Shown here in pieces: positions 8,074 through 16,030 of a stretch of DNA of 64,000 nt (the first letter of the stretch is position 1; each line of letters begins with the position of its first letter). Where the stretch lies: assembly GCF_040253635.1 (NCBI RefSeq), contig NZ_JBEJGX010000003.1, positions 6,163,501 through 6,227,500 on the forward strand, in the 5' to 3' direction. Position numbers and translations under genes: made by a program. The stretch is from Streptomyces sp. Edi2 (GTDB taxonomy: Bacteria > Actinomycetota > Actinomycetes > Streptomycetales > Streptomycetaceae). Below the pieces are notes generated by a model. That model saw nothing but the letters and a program-made list of their open reading frames with translations, was not told the DNA's origin and made no database searches.

Positions 8074-8559
8074 TTACCGCCGGGTCAGCCCCAACAGCTC
8101 CCGCACCCGTGCGTACTTCGCCGTCAGCCGCTCCCGCGTCGGAGCGTCCAGCACGGCCAGCCGCTCCGGATCGGCGTTGTGGGCGAGGTCGGACTCCTTG
8201 ACCAGCAGCGCCCCGGGCGTGGCCAGGATCCGCGCGGTGTACTCCTCGACCGGCTCGTCCGCCCGCTTGGTGACGGCCAGGATCATCGCCTTGGTCGTCC
8301 TGCCCAGCGCCGCACCGGCCAGCCACTCCCGGCTCAGTGCCCCGTCCTCGATCGCGTCGTGCAGCCAGGCCGCGGCGATCTGCTCATCGCTGCCGCCCCG
8401 CTCGCGGACCCCCGCCGCGACCGCGGCCAGATGTTCGGCATACGGGCGGCCCGCCTTGTCGGTCTGACCCGAGTGTGCGCGCCGGGCCAGCGCCTCCACC
8501 TCGGCCAGGGACAACAGCGGGGGCGGAGCAGGTTCCATGGACGGGATCGCATCAGCCAT
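8074..8559 (-). CDS. Small HD-domain hydrolase
   Basis: A 161-residue protein with the metal-binding HD motif in AWLHDAIED and a later KESDLAHNAD segment. The opening, ALARRAHSGQTDKAGRPYAEHL, is the RelA/SpoT-hydrolase type of HD fold. Small single-domain members include Mesh1-like (p)ppGpp or NADPH phosphohydrolases, so nucleotide hydrolysis is plausible but not shown. No synthetase domain is present. There is no strong ribosome site at either ATG (8559 or 8538). Confidence 0.8.
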   Translation of the reverse strand: MADAIPSMEPAPPPLLSLAEVEALARRAHSGQTDKAGRPYAEHLAAVAAGVRERGGSDEQIAAAWLHDAIEDGALSREWLAGAALGRTTKAMILAVTKRADEPVEEYTARILATPGALLVKESDLAHNADPERLAVLDAPTRERLTAKYARVRELLGLTRR

Positions 8560-8640
8560 ACGGCCATTGTGACGTCAGGACGGCCACGGGACGGGCGCGG
8601 GGCGGGCACAGGACCGGCAACCGGGCTCAGCGCAAAGGGC

Positions 8641-10095
8641 TCAGCCCAGAGCCGCCGCCATCACCGCCCGTGCGATCGGCGCCGCGCTCCCCCCGCCGCT
8701 GATGTCCGCACGGTCGGCGGCCGCGTCCTCGACCACCACGGCCACGGCCACGGCCGGCTCGTAGCCGTCCTTCTGCCGCGCCCAGGAGATGAACCAGGCA
8801 TACGGCGTGCCCTCGTTGCGCACACCGTGCTGCGCGGTGCCGGTCTTGCCGCCGACCGTGACGCCCTTGATCGCGGCGAGCCGCCCGCTGCCGTGCTCGA
8901 CGACGTCGACCATCATGTCCTGGAGCTGCTGCGCCGTGACCGGATTGGTCACCTGGCGGGTGGGGCGGTGCGGATCGGCCGCGACCACGACACCCCGGGC
9001 ATCGGTCACCTTGTCGATGAGCGACGGCGCCGTCAGCTGGCCCCCGTCGGCGACCGCCGCCGCGACCATCGCCATCTGGAGCGGTGTGGCGGCGGTGTCG
9101 TACTGCCCGATGGCCGAGAGCGCGACCTGCGAGGCGTCCATCCGCGTATCGAAGTTGCTCGGCGCGACGAGTGAGGGGATGGACAGCCGCCGGTCGTTGA
9201 AGCCGAACCGCCGGGCCGTATCGGCCATGCCGCGCAGCCCGATCTCCGCGCCCAGCCGCGCGAAGACGGTGTTGCACGAGGCCCGGAAGGCGTCCTTGAG
9301 CGAGGCGTCCTCGCAGCCCTTCGCGGCATTGCCGAGCCGGGTGTCGGTGCCGGGCAGAGGGTAGGGGTCGGGCGAATCGGTGGGCGCGTCGATATCGGTG
9401 ACCTTGCCGCTCTCCAGCGCCGCCGCCGCGGTGACGACCTTGAACGTGGAGCCGGGCGGATAGGTCTGGCGCAGCGCCCGGTTGAGCATCGGCTGCTGCT
9501 CGGCACCGTTCAGCCGGCGCCAGGCCTCGGTGACCCCGGCGCCATTGCCGGACAGCTCGCCCGGGTCGTACGACGGCGTACTCACCAGCGCCAGGATCCG
9601 CCCCGTACGCGGCTCGATCGCGGCCACCGCGCCCTTCTTGCCCCCCAGCCCGTCGAACGCGGCGCGCTGCATCCGTGGGTTGATGGTGGTGTGGACGCTG
9701 CCGCCCGGCCGGTGGGCGCGGGTCAGCCGGTCCCACCACGGGAAGGTGGCGAGCCGGTCGTCGGCCCCGGAGAGGATGCCGTCCTCGGCGCTCTCCAGCA
9801 GGGAGGTCCCGTAGGTCTGTGAGGAGTAGCCGGTGACCGGCGCATACAGCGGCCCGTCGGTATAGGTGCGCTCGTAGCGCAGCCGCCCCCCGCTGTCCCG
9901 GGAACCGGTCACCGCGCGGCCGGCGACGAGCACGGCACCGCGCGGCTGTGCGTAACGGACGATCGGCCCGCGGCGGTTGGCCGGACTGGCGCTGAAGCGT
10001 TCCGCGTCGACGACCTGCACCCGGGCGGCGTTGACCAGCAGCGCCACGAGGAGGAGGAAGGAGAAGGCCGCGGTGAGGCGAATACAGCGGATCAA
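8641..10095 (-). CDS. pbpA: Class B penicillin-binding protein (PbpA-like transpeptidase)
   Basis: An N-terminal membrane anchor (residues 8-23) is followed by the PBP dimerisation part and a transpeptidase domain with all three motifs: S216-T-F-K219 (PPGSTFK), S273-C-N275 and K417-T-G419. It cross-links peptidoglycan outside the membrane. The TTG start overlaps the stop of the upstream ftsW/rodA-like gene by 4 nt, so the two are translationally coupled and probably form a glycosyltransferase-transpeptidase pair. Its length (484 aa) is usual for streptomycete PbpA proteins. Confidence 0.92.
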   Translation of the reverse strand: MIRCIRLTAAFSFLLLVALLVNAARVQVVDAERFSASPANRRGPIVRYAQPRGAVLVAGRAVTGSRDSGGRLRYERTYTDGPLYAPVTGYSSQTYGTSLLESAEDGILSGADDRLATFPWWDRLTRAHRPGGSVHTTINPRMQRAAFDGLGGKKGAVAAIEPRTGRILALVSTPSYDPGELSGNGAGVTEAWRRLNGAEQQPMLNRALRQTYPPGSTFKVVTAAAALESGKVTDIDAPTDSPDPYPLPGTDTRLGNAAKGCEDASLKDAFRASCNTVFARLGAEIGLRGMADTARRFGFNDRRLSIPSLVAPSNFDTRMDASQVALSAIGQYDTAATPLQMAMVAAAVADGGQLTAPSLIDKVTDARGVVVAADPHRPTRQVTNPVTAQQLQDMMVDVVEHGSGRLAAIKGVTVGGKTGTAQHGVRNEGTPYAWFISWARQKDGYEPAVAVAVVVEDAAADRADISGGGSAAPIARAVMAAALG

Positions 10096-12029
10096 CGGCC
10101 GGCCTCCGGGGAGCGTGCGTCGCGCGCGTCATCAACGGGCGCCGGCGACGGGGCGGCCGGCTGCCGGCCCTGCGCCCGGGGCGCGCGCTGCGCCTCTGGC
10201 TCCCGCTGCGCCTCTGACTCCCTCTGCTCCCCGGACCTCCTTTGCCCCCCGGACCCCCTACGCTCCCCGGAATCCCTCTGCTCCCCCTTGGATGCGCTCA
10301 CCGCCTCCGGCACCTGGGGCTTGGCCGGTTTCAGAAAACCGACCACCCAACTCCCGGCCCCGAGCCCCGTGCCACTCCCGGGAAGGCTCGCCGCACTGCT
10401 CCTGCCGTCGTGCGTGCCCGGGCTCCTGCCGTCGTGGGCGCCCGCGCTCCCGCCGTCGTGCGTGCCCGCGCTCCTGCCGTCGTGGGCGCCCGCCCTCCTG
10501 GCAGCATGCGCCACACCGCTCCTGGCCTCGTCAGCCGTCTCGCCCGCCTTCTCGCCCGCCGCCCCGTCCGTGGTGTCGCCCGCCGCCTCGTCCGCCGCGG
10601 GGTGCCCGGCAGCCCTCCCCGCCTTCCGGTTCCTTCTCCCAGCCCTCCCCCCACGGCCGGTCCTCGCCCCTTCCGCACCCGCCGGCATCCGCGCCCGATT
10701 ACTGATCCGCAGCAGCAGCGCGATGATGATCCAGTTCGTGACGACGGACGATCCGCCCTGTGCGAGGAACGGCATCGCCATCCCCGTCAGCGGAATCAGC
10801 CCCATCACCCCGCCCGCGATCACAAAGACCTGGATGGCGGGCAGCGCCGCGAGGCCCACGGCCAGCAGGCTGCCGAACGGGTCCCGCACCGCGACCGCGG
10901 CACGGTAACCGCACGCCACCAGCAGCGCGTACAGCAGGAACAGCGCGGTCAGCCCGGCCAGCCCCAGCTCCTCGCCATAGGTCGCCAGGATGAAATCGGA
11001 CTTCATGGCGAAGCCGATCAGATACGAGTGGCCCTGGCCGAGGCCGGTGCCGAACATCCCGCCGGCGGCGAACGCGAACAGCGACTGGGCGAGCTGACCG
11101 GGCCCCTTGCCCGCCGCGATACCGGCGAACGGGTGCTGCCAGTCCTCGACCCGGCTGTGCACATGCGGCTCCAGCGTGCCGACGGCAACCGCCCCGAGGC
11201 CCGCCAGGAACAGCCCGATCGCGATCCAGCCGGTCCGCCCGGTGGCCACGTACAGCAGGACGACAAAGATCCCGAAGAACAGCAGCGAGGTCCCCAGATC
11301 GCGTTCGAGCACCAGCACGGCGACGCTGATCAGCCAGATCGCGACGATCGGCCCGAGCACCCGGCCGGTCGGGAGACGCAGCCGCCACATCCGGCGCCCG
11401 GTGTGCGCCAGCGCGCCGCGGTTGGCGGCGAGGTAGCCCGCGAAGAAGACGGTGATCAGCACCTTGGCGAACTCGCCCGGCTGCAGGGAAAATCCGGCGA
11501 AACGAATCCAGATCTTCGCCCCGTTGACGGCGGGAAAGAGAATCGGCGCCGCCATGAGCACGAGCGCCAGCGCCGCGCACACATAGGCGTACCGCTGCAG
11601 CATCCGGTGGTCCCGCAGCAGCACCACCACCGCCGTGAAGAGCGCGACGCCGACGGCCGACCACAGCAGCTGGGTGGGCGCGGCGTGGTTGCGGGGCGTC
11701 TCCTGGTCGAGCCGGAAGATCAGCACCAGCCCGACGCCGTTGAGCAGCACAGCGGTGGGAAGGAGCAGCGGATCGGCGTACGGGGCGCGGAAGCGTACGG
11801 CGAGGTGCGCGAGCAGCGCGAGCCCGCCGAGCCCCGCGCCGTAGCGGAGCGCACCACCCGGCAGGGCATGCCACCTCGCCAGCCCCACGGCCACATATCC
11901 GCAGACGCTGATCAGGACGGCGCCTAAGAGGAGGGCCAGTTCGACGCCCCGCCGCTTGGGGAGTGACGGCAAGGGTGGGGGAGTGTCCGCCGGGCGCGCG
12001 GCGGCCGTCGCCCTTGCCATTGCCGTCAT
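10092..12029 (-). CDS. FtsW/RodA/SpoVE-family SEDS protein with long repetitive tail
   Basis: Residues from about 30 to 450 contain ten or so membrane segments and SEDS signatures: GAKIWIRFAGFSLQPGEFAK, LERDLGTSLL and the late GLIPLTGMAMPFLAQGGSS. SEDS proteins polymerise lipid II into glycan strands and pair with a class B PBP, here the overlapping downstream gene. After about residue 455 comes a roughly 190-residue cytoplasmic tail rich in Gly, Ala, Arg and Glu with four AG(A/T)HDG repeats, which is unusual for the family. I chose ATG 12029; a TTG lies 9 nt further upstream. No clear ribosome site. Confidence 0.9.
   Translation of the reverse strand: MTAMARATAAARPADTPPPLPSLPKRRGVELALLLGAVLISVCGYVAVGLARWHALPGGALRYGAGLGGLALLAHLAVRFRAPYADPLLLPTAVLLNGVGLVLIFRLDQETPRNHAAPTQLLWSAVGVALFTAVVVLLRDHRMLQRYAYVCAALALVLMAAPILFPAVNGAKIWIRFAGFSLQPGEFAKVLITVFFAGYLAANRGALAHTGRRMWRLRLPTGRVLGPIVAIWLISVAVLVLERDLGTSLLFFGIFVVLLYVATGRTGWIAIGLFLAGLGAVAVGTLEPHVHSRVEDWQHPFAGIAAGKGPGQLAQSLFAFAAGGMFGTGLGQGHSYLIGFAMKSDFILATYGEELGLAGLTALFLLYALLVACGYRAAVAVRDPFGSLLAVGLAALPAIQVFVIAGGVMGLIPLTGMAMPFLAQGGSSVVTNWIIIALLLRISNRARMPAGAEGARTGRGGRAGRRNRKAGRAAGHPAADEAAGDTTDGAAGEKAGETADEARSGVAHAARRAGAHDGRSAGTHDGGSAGAHDGRSPGTHDGRSSAASLPGSGTGLGAGSWVVGFLKPAKPQVPEAVSASKGEQRDSGERRGSGGQRRSGEQRESEAQREPEAQRAPRAQGRQPAAPSPAPVDDARDARSPEAGR
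10398..10493. repeat. 24-bp tandem repeat in the ftsW-like gene tail
   Basis: Four 24-bp units (10398, 10422, 10446, 10470), each containing GCTCC(T/C)GCCGTCGTG. Alternate units resemble each other more, giving a 48-bp higher-order repeat. In frame on the minus strand they encode the His-Asp-Gly-containing repeats of the C-terminal tail. Confidence 0.9.
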
Positions 12030-12370
12030 GTCTGGCAACGTAGCAAGCGGCGGTCGTTATTTCCGTTATGTCGGATACGACGTTCGGGCGTCCGCGCGGA
12101 CGCCCGCGTGTGGGTGCGTCCCCGTATCCGTTTTCGGCGTAGATCCAGTATCGCCCGATCCGGCCCTCCCTGTCACCGTTCCCCGGAATGATCTTCGCGC
12201 CGCGAAAGACCCCTAGCGTGGTGAACCGGAACAGGCACAGACCACAGGCGCCCGCCACAGGCGAACCCCGCGAACGAACCCCGCGAACGAAGCCGCCAAC
12301 GAAGCCCGCGAACGCAGACCACGTACGAACCCCACATACGCACCCCGCGTACGCAGACCATGGAGCGAAC
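12030..12370. other. Divergent intergenic region with degenerate repeats
   Basis: It separates the ftsW-like and DUF6624 genes. From 12262 to 12360 there are imperfect repeats around CGAACCCCGCGAACG and GTACGCAGACCA. The frame of the DUF6624 gene is open across them, but composition argues against coding. I see no clear promoter hexamers. Confidence 0.5.
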
Positions 12371-12883
12371 GTGACAAACGACCACAGCACGACGGCCCTG
12401 TCGGCGGAACTCATCCGCATGGCTCAGGCGGACCAGAGAACGTCACCCGGCGCGAACAGCGACAACCCCGCGGAACAATTGGCCTGGCGCCGCCTCTCCG
12501 CGCAGCACGGCGACCGGCTCCACCAGATCATGGACGAGTACGGCTGGCCGACGGCGGAGCTGGTCGGTGACGATGCCGCTCGCGGCGCCTGGCTGATTGC
12601 GCAGCACGCCGACCGTCAGCTCGATGTGCAGCGGCGTGCGCTCCGGCTGATGGAACAGGCGGTGGAGGCGGGCTCGGCAAGCCCGCGCGAGCTGGCTTTC
12701 CTGCGCGACCGGACGCTGGTGAACGAGGGCCGCAAACAGATCTACGGCACACAGATCGCGGGGGTCGTCGGGGGCTCACCCGTCCCGTGGCCCTGCGAAG
12801 ACCCCGAGCGCATGGACGCCCTGCGGGAGGAGGCGGGCATCGAGCCCTTCGACGAGTACGTCGCCAAGTTCGCGATGAGCTGA
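12371..12883 (+). CDS. DUF6624-type protein (170 aa)
   Basis: I chose the GTG at 12371 because GGAG lies 6 nt upstream and the sequence before it is a low-complexity repeat. The protein has the pattern IMDEYGWPTAELVGDDAARGAWLIAQHADRQ, then RALRLMEQAVEAG, then YGTQIAGVVGG, which I associate with the DUF6624 family. It is soluble and mostly helical. No function is known to me. It is divergent from the ftsW-like gene. Confidence 0.75.
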   Translation: MTNDHSTTALSAELIRMAQADQRTSPGANSDNPAEQLAWRRLSAQHGDRLHQIMDEYGWPTAELVGDDAARGAWLIAQHADRQLDVQRRALRLMEQAVEAGSASPRELAFLRDRTLVNEGRKQIYGTQIAGVVGGSPVPWPCEDPERMDALREEAGIEPFDEYVAKFAMS

Positions 12884-12922
12884 GGCGCGACTCGGGGCCT
12901 CGGGGCCTTGGGGCACCCGGCC

Positions 12923-13294
12923 TCAACACCAGGGCGGGGCCTCCCCGTCGCTCACGATGTCCCGCCGCGAGGACCAGGCGTACGAGGCATCGGAGAGCTT
13001 GTACCAGACCGGGTTCCCCTCGATGCGCTCCGCCTTGACCCGGCAGACGATCCCCACCCTGGACCCGTACTCCTTCGAACCGACCACGCGGTAGTGGGTG
13101 CTCGGGCCGATGCGCACCACCAGCCCGTCCTCGGCGACGACATGGCCCTCGGACACGGCGAAGTTGTCGCCCTCGCTCCCGTCGGTCGCCAGGGCGGGGC
13201 CGGCCGCGACGATTCCGGCCAGCACACCGGAAAGAGCACACAGGGCGAAGAGGCCGAACAGGCCGCGCTTACCGGACTTCGACTGCGGAAACAT
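12923..13294 (-). CDS. Secreted SH3-like domain protein
   Basis: A 123-residue protein with a signal peptide (KSGKRGLFGLFALCALSGVLAG up to about ALA37) and a bacterial SH3-like domain: GLVVRIGPSTHYRVVGSKEYG, then NPVWYKLSD and AWSSRRDI. The ATG has GGAGGA 5 nt upstream. Such secreted SH3 proteins usually bind cell-wall material. No enzyme domain is attached. Confidence 0.8.
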   Translation of the reverse strand: MFPQSKSGKRGLFGLFALCALSGVLAGIVAAGPALATDGSEGDNFAVSEGHVVAEDGLVVRIGPSTHYRVVGSKEYGSRVGIVCRVKAERIEGNPVWYKLSDASYAWSSRRDIVSDGEAPPWC

Positions 13295-14083
13295 GCGCTT
13301 CCTCCTGCGAAGGGGAGAGTCCCCGGGGATCGATTCCCTGCGGGATGAGATGAGCGAAGCTGCCGGGCGTCACCTGACGGACGGGTCGGGGCCTGCGCCC
13401 CGCCGGTGCGGTGCCTGTCGCACCCTTCCCCGGCTGTGAGTGCGGCTTCCCGCTCACGCGCCGCTCTCTCGCGCCACGCCGGGCCCGCCCCTCACTTCGT
13501 TCCCTCCTCACGCTAAAGACGCTCCGGAGAGTCCGCAACTCGTCACCATCCGTGACGCCGCGTCGGCAGGCCTCACTACTCACCTCCGGATGCCCTCGCC
13601 ACTCCGGAACCACCCCCTCCTCCCCTCTCCTTCTCCCTCCACTCCCAACGCGCCCCCAAGGAGGCGCACTTGCCACGCCCGGCACTGCAAACCCACCGCC
13701 CGGAACCAGGGGCACCTCAGGACACGTCACGGGCGCCTCGGGGTGCAGCAAGGGCGACTCGAGGGCATCTCAGGGGTGTCTCAGGGGCACCTCAGGGCCC
13801 GCTCGGGGTCATTCCGGGTTGTTCCGTGAACGCGCCCAATGGCACTTTGTAAACTCGTCCAGACCGAATAGAAGAAGAAGGCCGAGGCCGAGCTCGTCAC
13901 GCTGATGCGGGCGACCGAAGACATCGGTCGATGGCATGGACCAGTGCCATGACCACCGTAAGCGAGGGGCTATGGCGTACGTCACACCGGTGCACGCCGA
14001 GTGGAGGTTCCGTGCTGCCCCGGCCGCCTTGGGCTGCGGAGCGCGGGGGACCGTCCCCCTCGACGAAAGGCAGTATTAGCGTC
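13295..14083. other. 789-bp gap without a supported gene
   Basis: Open frames here have poor composition and no recognisable proteins. I see imperfect reiterations of CTCAGGGGCACCTCAGG between about 13705 and 13800, and an inverted repeat ATGGCA-N8-TGCCAT at 13930-13949. The promoter of the P450 gene is probably in the AT-richer stretch around 13840-13880, but I cannot define it. Confidence 0.5.
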
Positions 14084-15370
14084 ATGACGACTCTCCGTTC
14101 CCGGATCATCGCCTGGGCCGGCCGTATGTATCTGGCGAGAACCCGGAAGAAAGGCTTCGACCTGTCTCGAATGTCTTTCTTGCCCGAGTCCGTCCTGATG
14201 CCATTGCGGCGCGATGGGCTCAACCCTGTGGGTGATCTGGCCGCCGTCCGGGAGCGGGAACCCGTCAGTAAGCTCCCGGTGCCGATTGCCGCCAACGTCT
14301 GGCTGGTCACCGGCTACGACGAGGTCAAGGCAGTCCTGGGAAAAGCCAATGCCTTCAGTTCGGACTTCACCAACCTCGTCGGCAAGGCCGGCGCCGGTGC
14401 CGAACAGAACCCCGGTGGACTCGGATTCGCCGACCCGCCGGTGCACACCCGGCTGCGCCGTCTCCTGACGCCCGAATTCACCATGCGCCGCCTCAGCCGG
14501 CTCACCCCCCGTATCCACGAAATCGTCGAGGAACGCCTCGATGCCATGGAAAAGGAGGGCAAAAACGGAGATCCGGTCGACATCGTCCACTCTTTCGCCC
14601 TCCCCATCCCTTCCCTCGTCATTTGCGAACTCCTCGGCGTCCCCTATGAAGACCGCGCCGACTTCGAACGCCTCAGCGCCGCCCGCTTCGACCTTTTCAG
14701 CGGCGCAAACGCCTCCTTCGGCGCCATATCCGAATCCCTTTCCTATTTCCGGGACATCGTAAAAAAGCAGCGCGAAAATCCGGGCGACGGCCTGCTCGGG
14801 ATGATCGTGAAGGAACACGGCGACTCGGTCAGCGACGAAGAACTCGCGGGCCTCGCCGACGGCGTCCTCACCGGCGGCTTCGAAACCACCGCCAGCATGC
14901 TGGCCCTCGGCGCCCTGGTCCTCCTCCAGGACCCCAAGCACTTCGCGGCCCTCCACGACGGCGACGACGTCGTCGACGGCTACGTCGAGGAACTTCTCCG
15001 CTACCTGACCGTCGTCCAGGTCGCTTTCCCGCGCTTCGCCCGCGAGGACCTGGAAATCGGCGGCGTCGCGATCGCCTCCGGAGATGTGGTGCTGTGCTCC
15101 CTGAGCGGCGCGGACCGGGACGGCAAACTGGGCCCGGAAATGGAACAGTTCGACCCCGCCCGCAATGTCCCCTCCCACCTCGCCTTCGGCTACGGAATCC
15201 ACCGCTGCGTAGGCGCCGAGTTGGCCCGCATGGAACTCCGCGCTGCCTACCCCGCTTTGGTGCGCCGCTTCCCGAACATGCGCCTCGCCGCCACACCGGA
15301 GGAACTGGAATTCCGCAAACTCTCGATCGTCTACGGAATCGAATCCCTCCCGGTGCGGCTGGACGGCTGA
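14084..15370 (+). CDS. Cytochrome P450
   Basis: A 428-residue soluble bacterial P450. The heme-binding loop is FGYGIHRCVG with C375 as the iron ligand; the I-helix reads GGFETTA (acid-alcohol pair for oxygen activation); the K-helix ExxR is ELLR. I chose ATG 14084 because the protein from there has the usual P450 length; the ribosome site (AAAGG, 13 nt upstream) is weak. No ferredoxin or ferredoxin reductase gene adjoins it, so electron partners are elsewhere. The substrate is unknown. It is the last ordinary chromosomal gene before the defence island. Confidence 0.92.
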   Translation: MTTLRSRIIAWAGRMYLARTRKKGFDLSRMSFLPESVLMPLRRDGLNPVGDLAAVREREPVSKLPVPIAANVWLVTGYDEVKAVLGKANAFSSDFTNLVGKAGAGAEQNPGGLGFADPPVHTRLRRLLTPEFTMRRLSRLTPRIHEIVEERLDAMEKEGKNGDPVDIVHSFALPIPSLVICELLGVPYEDRADFERLSAARFDLFSGANASFGAISESLSYFRDIVKKQRENPGDGLLGMIVKEHGDSVSDEELAGLADGVLTGGFETTASMLALGALVLLQDPKHFAALHDGDDVVDGYVEELLRYLTVVQVAFPRFAREDLEIGGVAIASGDVVLCSLSGADRDGKLGPEMEQFDPARNVPSHLAFGYGIHRCVGAELARMELRAAYPALVRRFPNMRLAATPEELEFRKLSIVYGIESLPVRLDG

Positions 15371-15373
15371 CTT

Positions 15374-15412
15374 CTCAGCCCTACGCGCCCACTGACCGGG
15401 CGCTTGGCTGAG
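15374..15412. terminator. Two-part hairpin after the P450 gene
   Basis: Outer arms CTCAGCC / GGCTGAG and inner arms GCGCCC / GGGCGC form one interrupted stem starting 3 nt after the stop codon. There is no T run. A factor-independent or Rho-assisted 3' end is likely. Confidence 0.55.
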
Positions 15413-15509
15413 CCGCCGGGTGCCCGGTCTTCGCCTGTGGCCGATCGGTGGGGGCTGGCGCCGATCAATCGCCTTGGGAGGTCTGAACCAGAGCCTGCTG
15501 AAGTACAGC

Positions 15510-16030
15510 CTCGGTCACGGAGGGTGCCGCGCAGTAGAATGCGCACCTTGTCCTGGATCTCTGGGGCAGTGGAGTTGATCACACCAGGCCGTGCGTCAGC
15601 AGCACTTTGTAGGCATTGCGGATCAAGCGGTCTATGTTCAGCCGGGAGTGAACGACTTGAACGCCGAGGCCTTGGATGCGGCACGGTCAGCGACCCACCT
15701 GTCGCTCCGCCGGACCAGATCCGGACCCATGATGACGCCAACTCCAGTGGTACTCGAAGCCCTGCGCCGTATGGACGCGGCCCCTGGGCCGAAGCCGGCG
15801 GGGGAGCGCCTACCAGGGACCGTTCGCTCATGAGAATCGATGGGCGTTCCCAATAGCCAATCCGTCTGTCCACCGGCAGCGGCTCGCCTGGTTTCGCGTC
15901 GGACCACTGCCAGAGCAGCCGGCCGGTATCCGTGCCCCGCACCCTTGCGATCGCCGTTCCTGTGGGAATTTCCCAGCGAAGAAGGTGGCTCGGCCAGTGT
16001 CGGCAGGTCTCGGACCATGTTGCACACCCG
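15510..16030 (-). pseudogene. Remnant of a DUF2075 (Schlafen-3-like) ATPase/helicase gene
   Basis: No intact gene is here, but pieces of a DUF2075 C-terminus appear in order on the minus strand in changing frames: WEIPTGTAIARVRG with LLWQWSDAKPGEPL and RIGYWERP (about 15985-15850), QGFEYHW (about 15764-15744), VGVIMGPDLVRRSDRWVADR (about 15740-15680), then IDRLIRNAYKVLLTHGLV (about 15635-15580) ending in a stop, and STAPEIQDKVRILL (about 15570-15525). This is the expected order for the family as I know it. At least four frame changes make it non-functional. It lies directly downstream of brxHI at the island edge. The N-terminal part is absent. Confidence 0.75.

Noticed and set aside
12188..12370. 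N-terminal extension of the DUF6624 gene
   Set aside because: It is translated from degenerate repeats, and the GTG at 12371 has a GGAG site.
13411..13905. Ser/Pro/Arg-rich open frames before the P450 gene
   Set aside because: Composition is that of random GC-rich DNA, frames compete on both strands, and no motif is recognisable.
15404..15856. Plus-strand 150-residue open frame
   Set aside because: It is antisense to the DUF2075 remnant, whose minus-strand pieces are recognisable, and has no ribosome site or motif.
15371..16030. Left attachment site matching the tRNA-Arg 3' end
   Set aside because: No copy of the T-arm text (GGATTCGAACCTGC) was found near the left edge of the island by eye.
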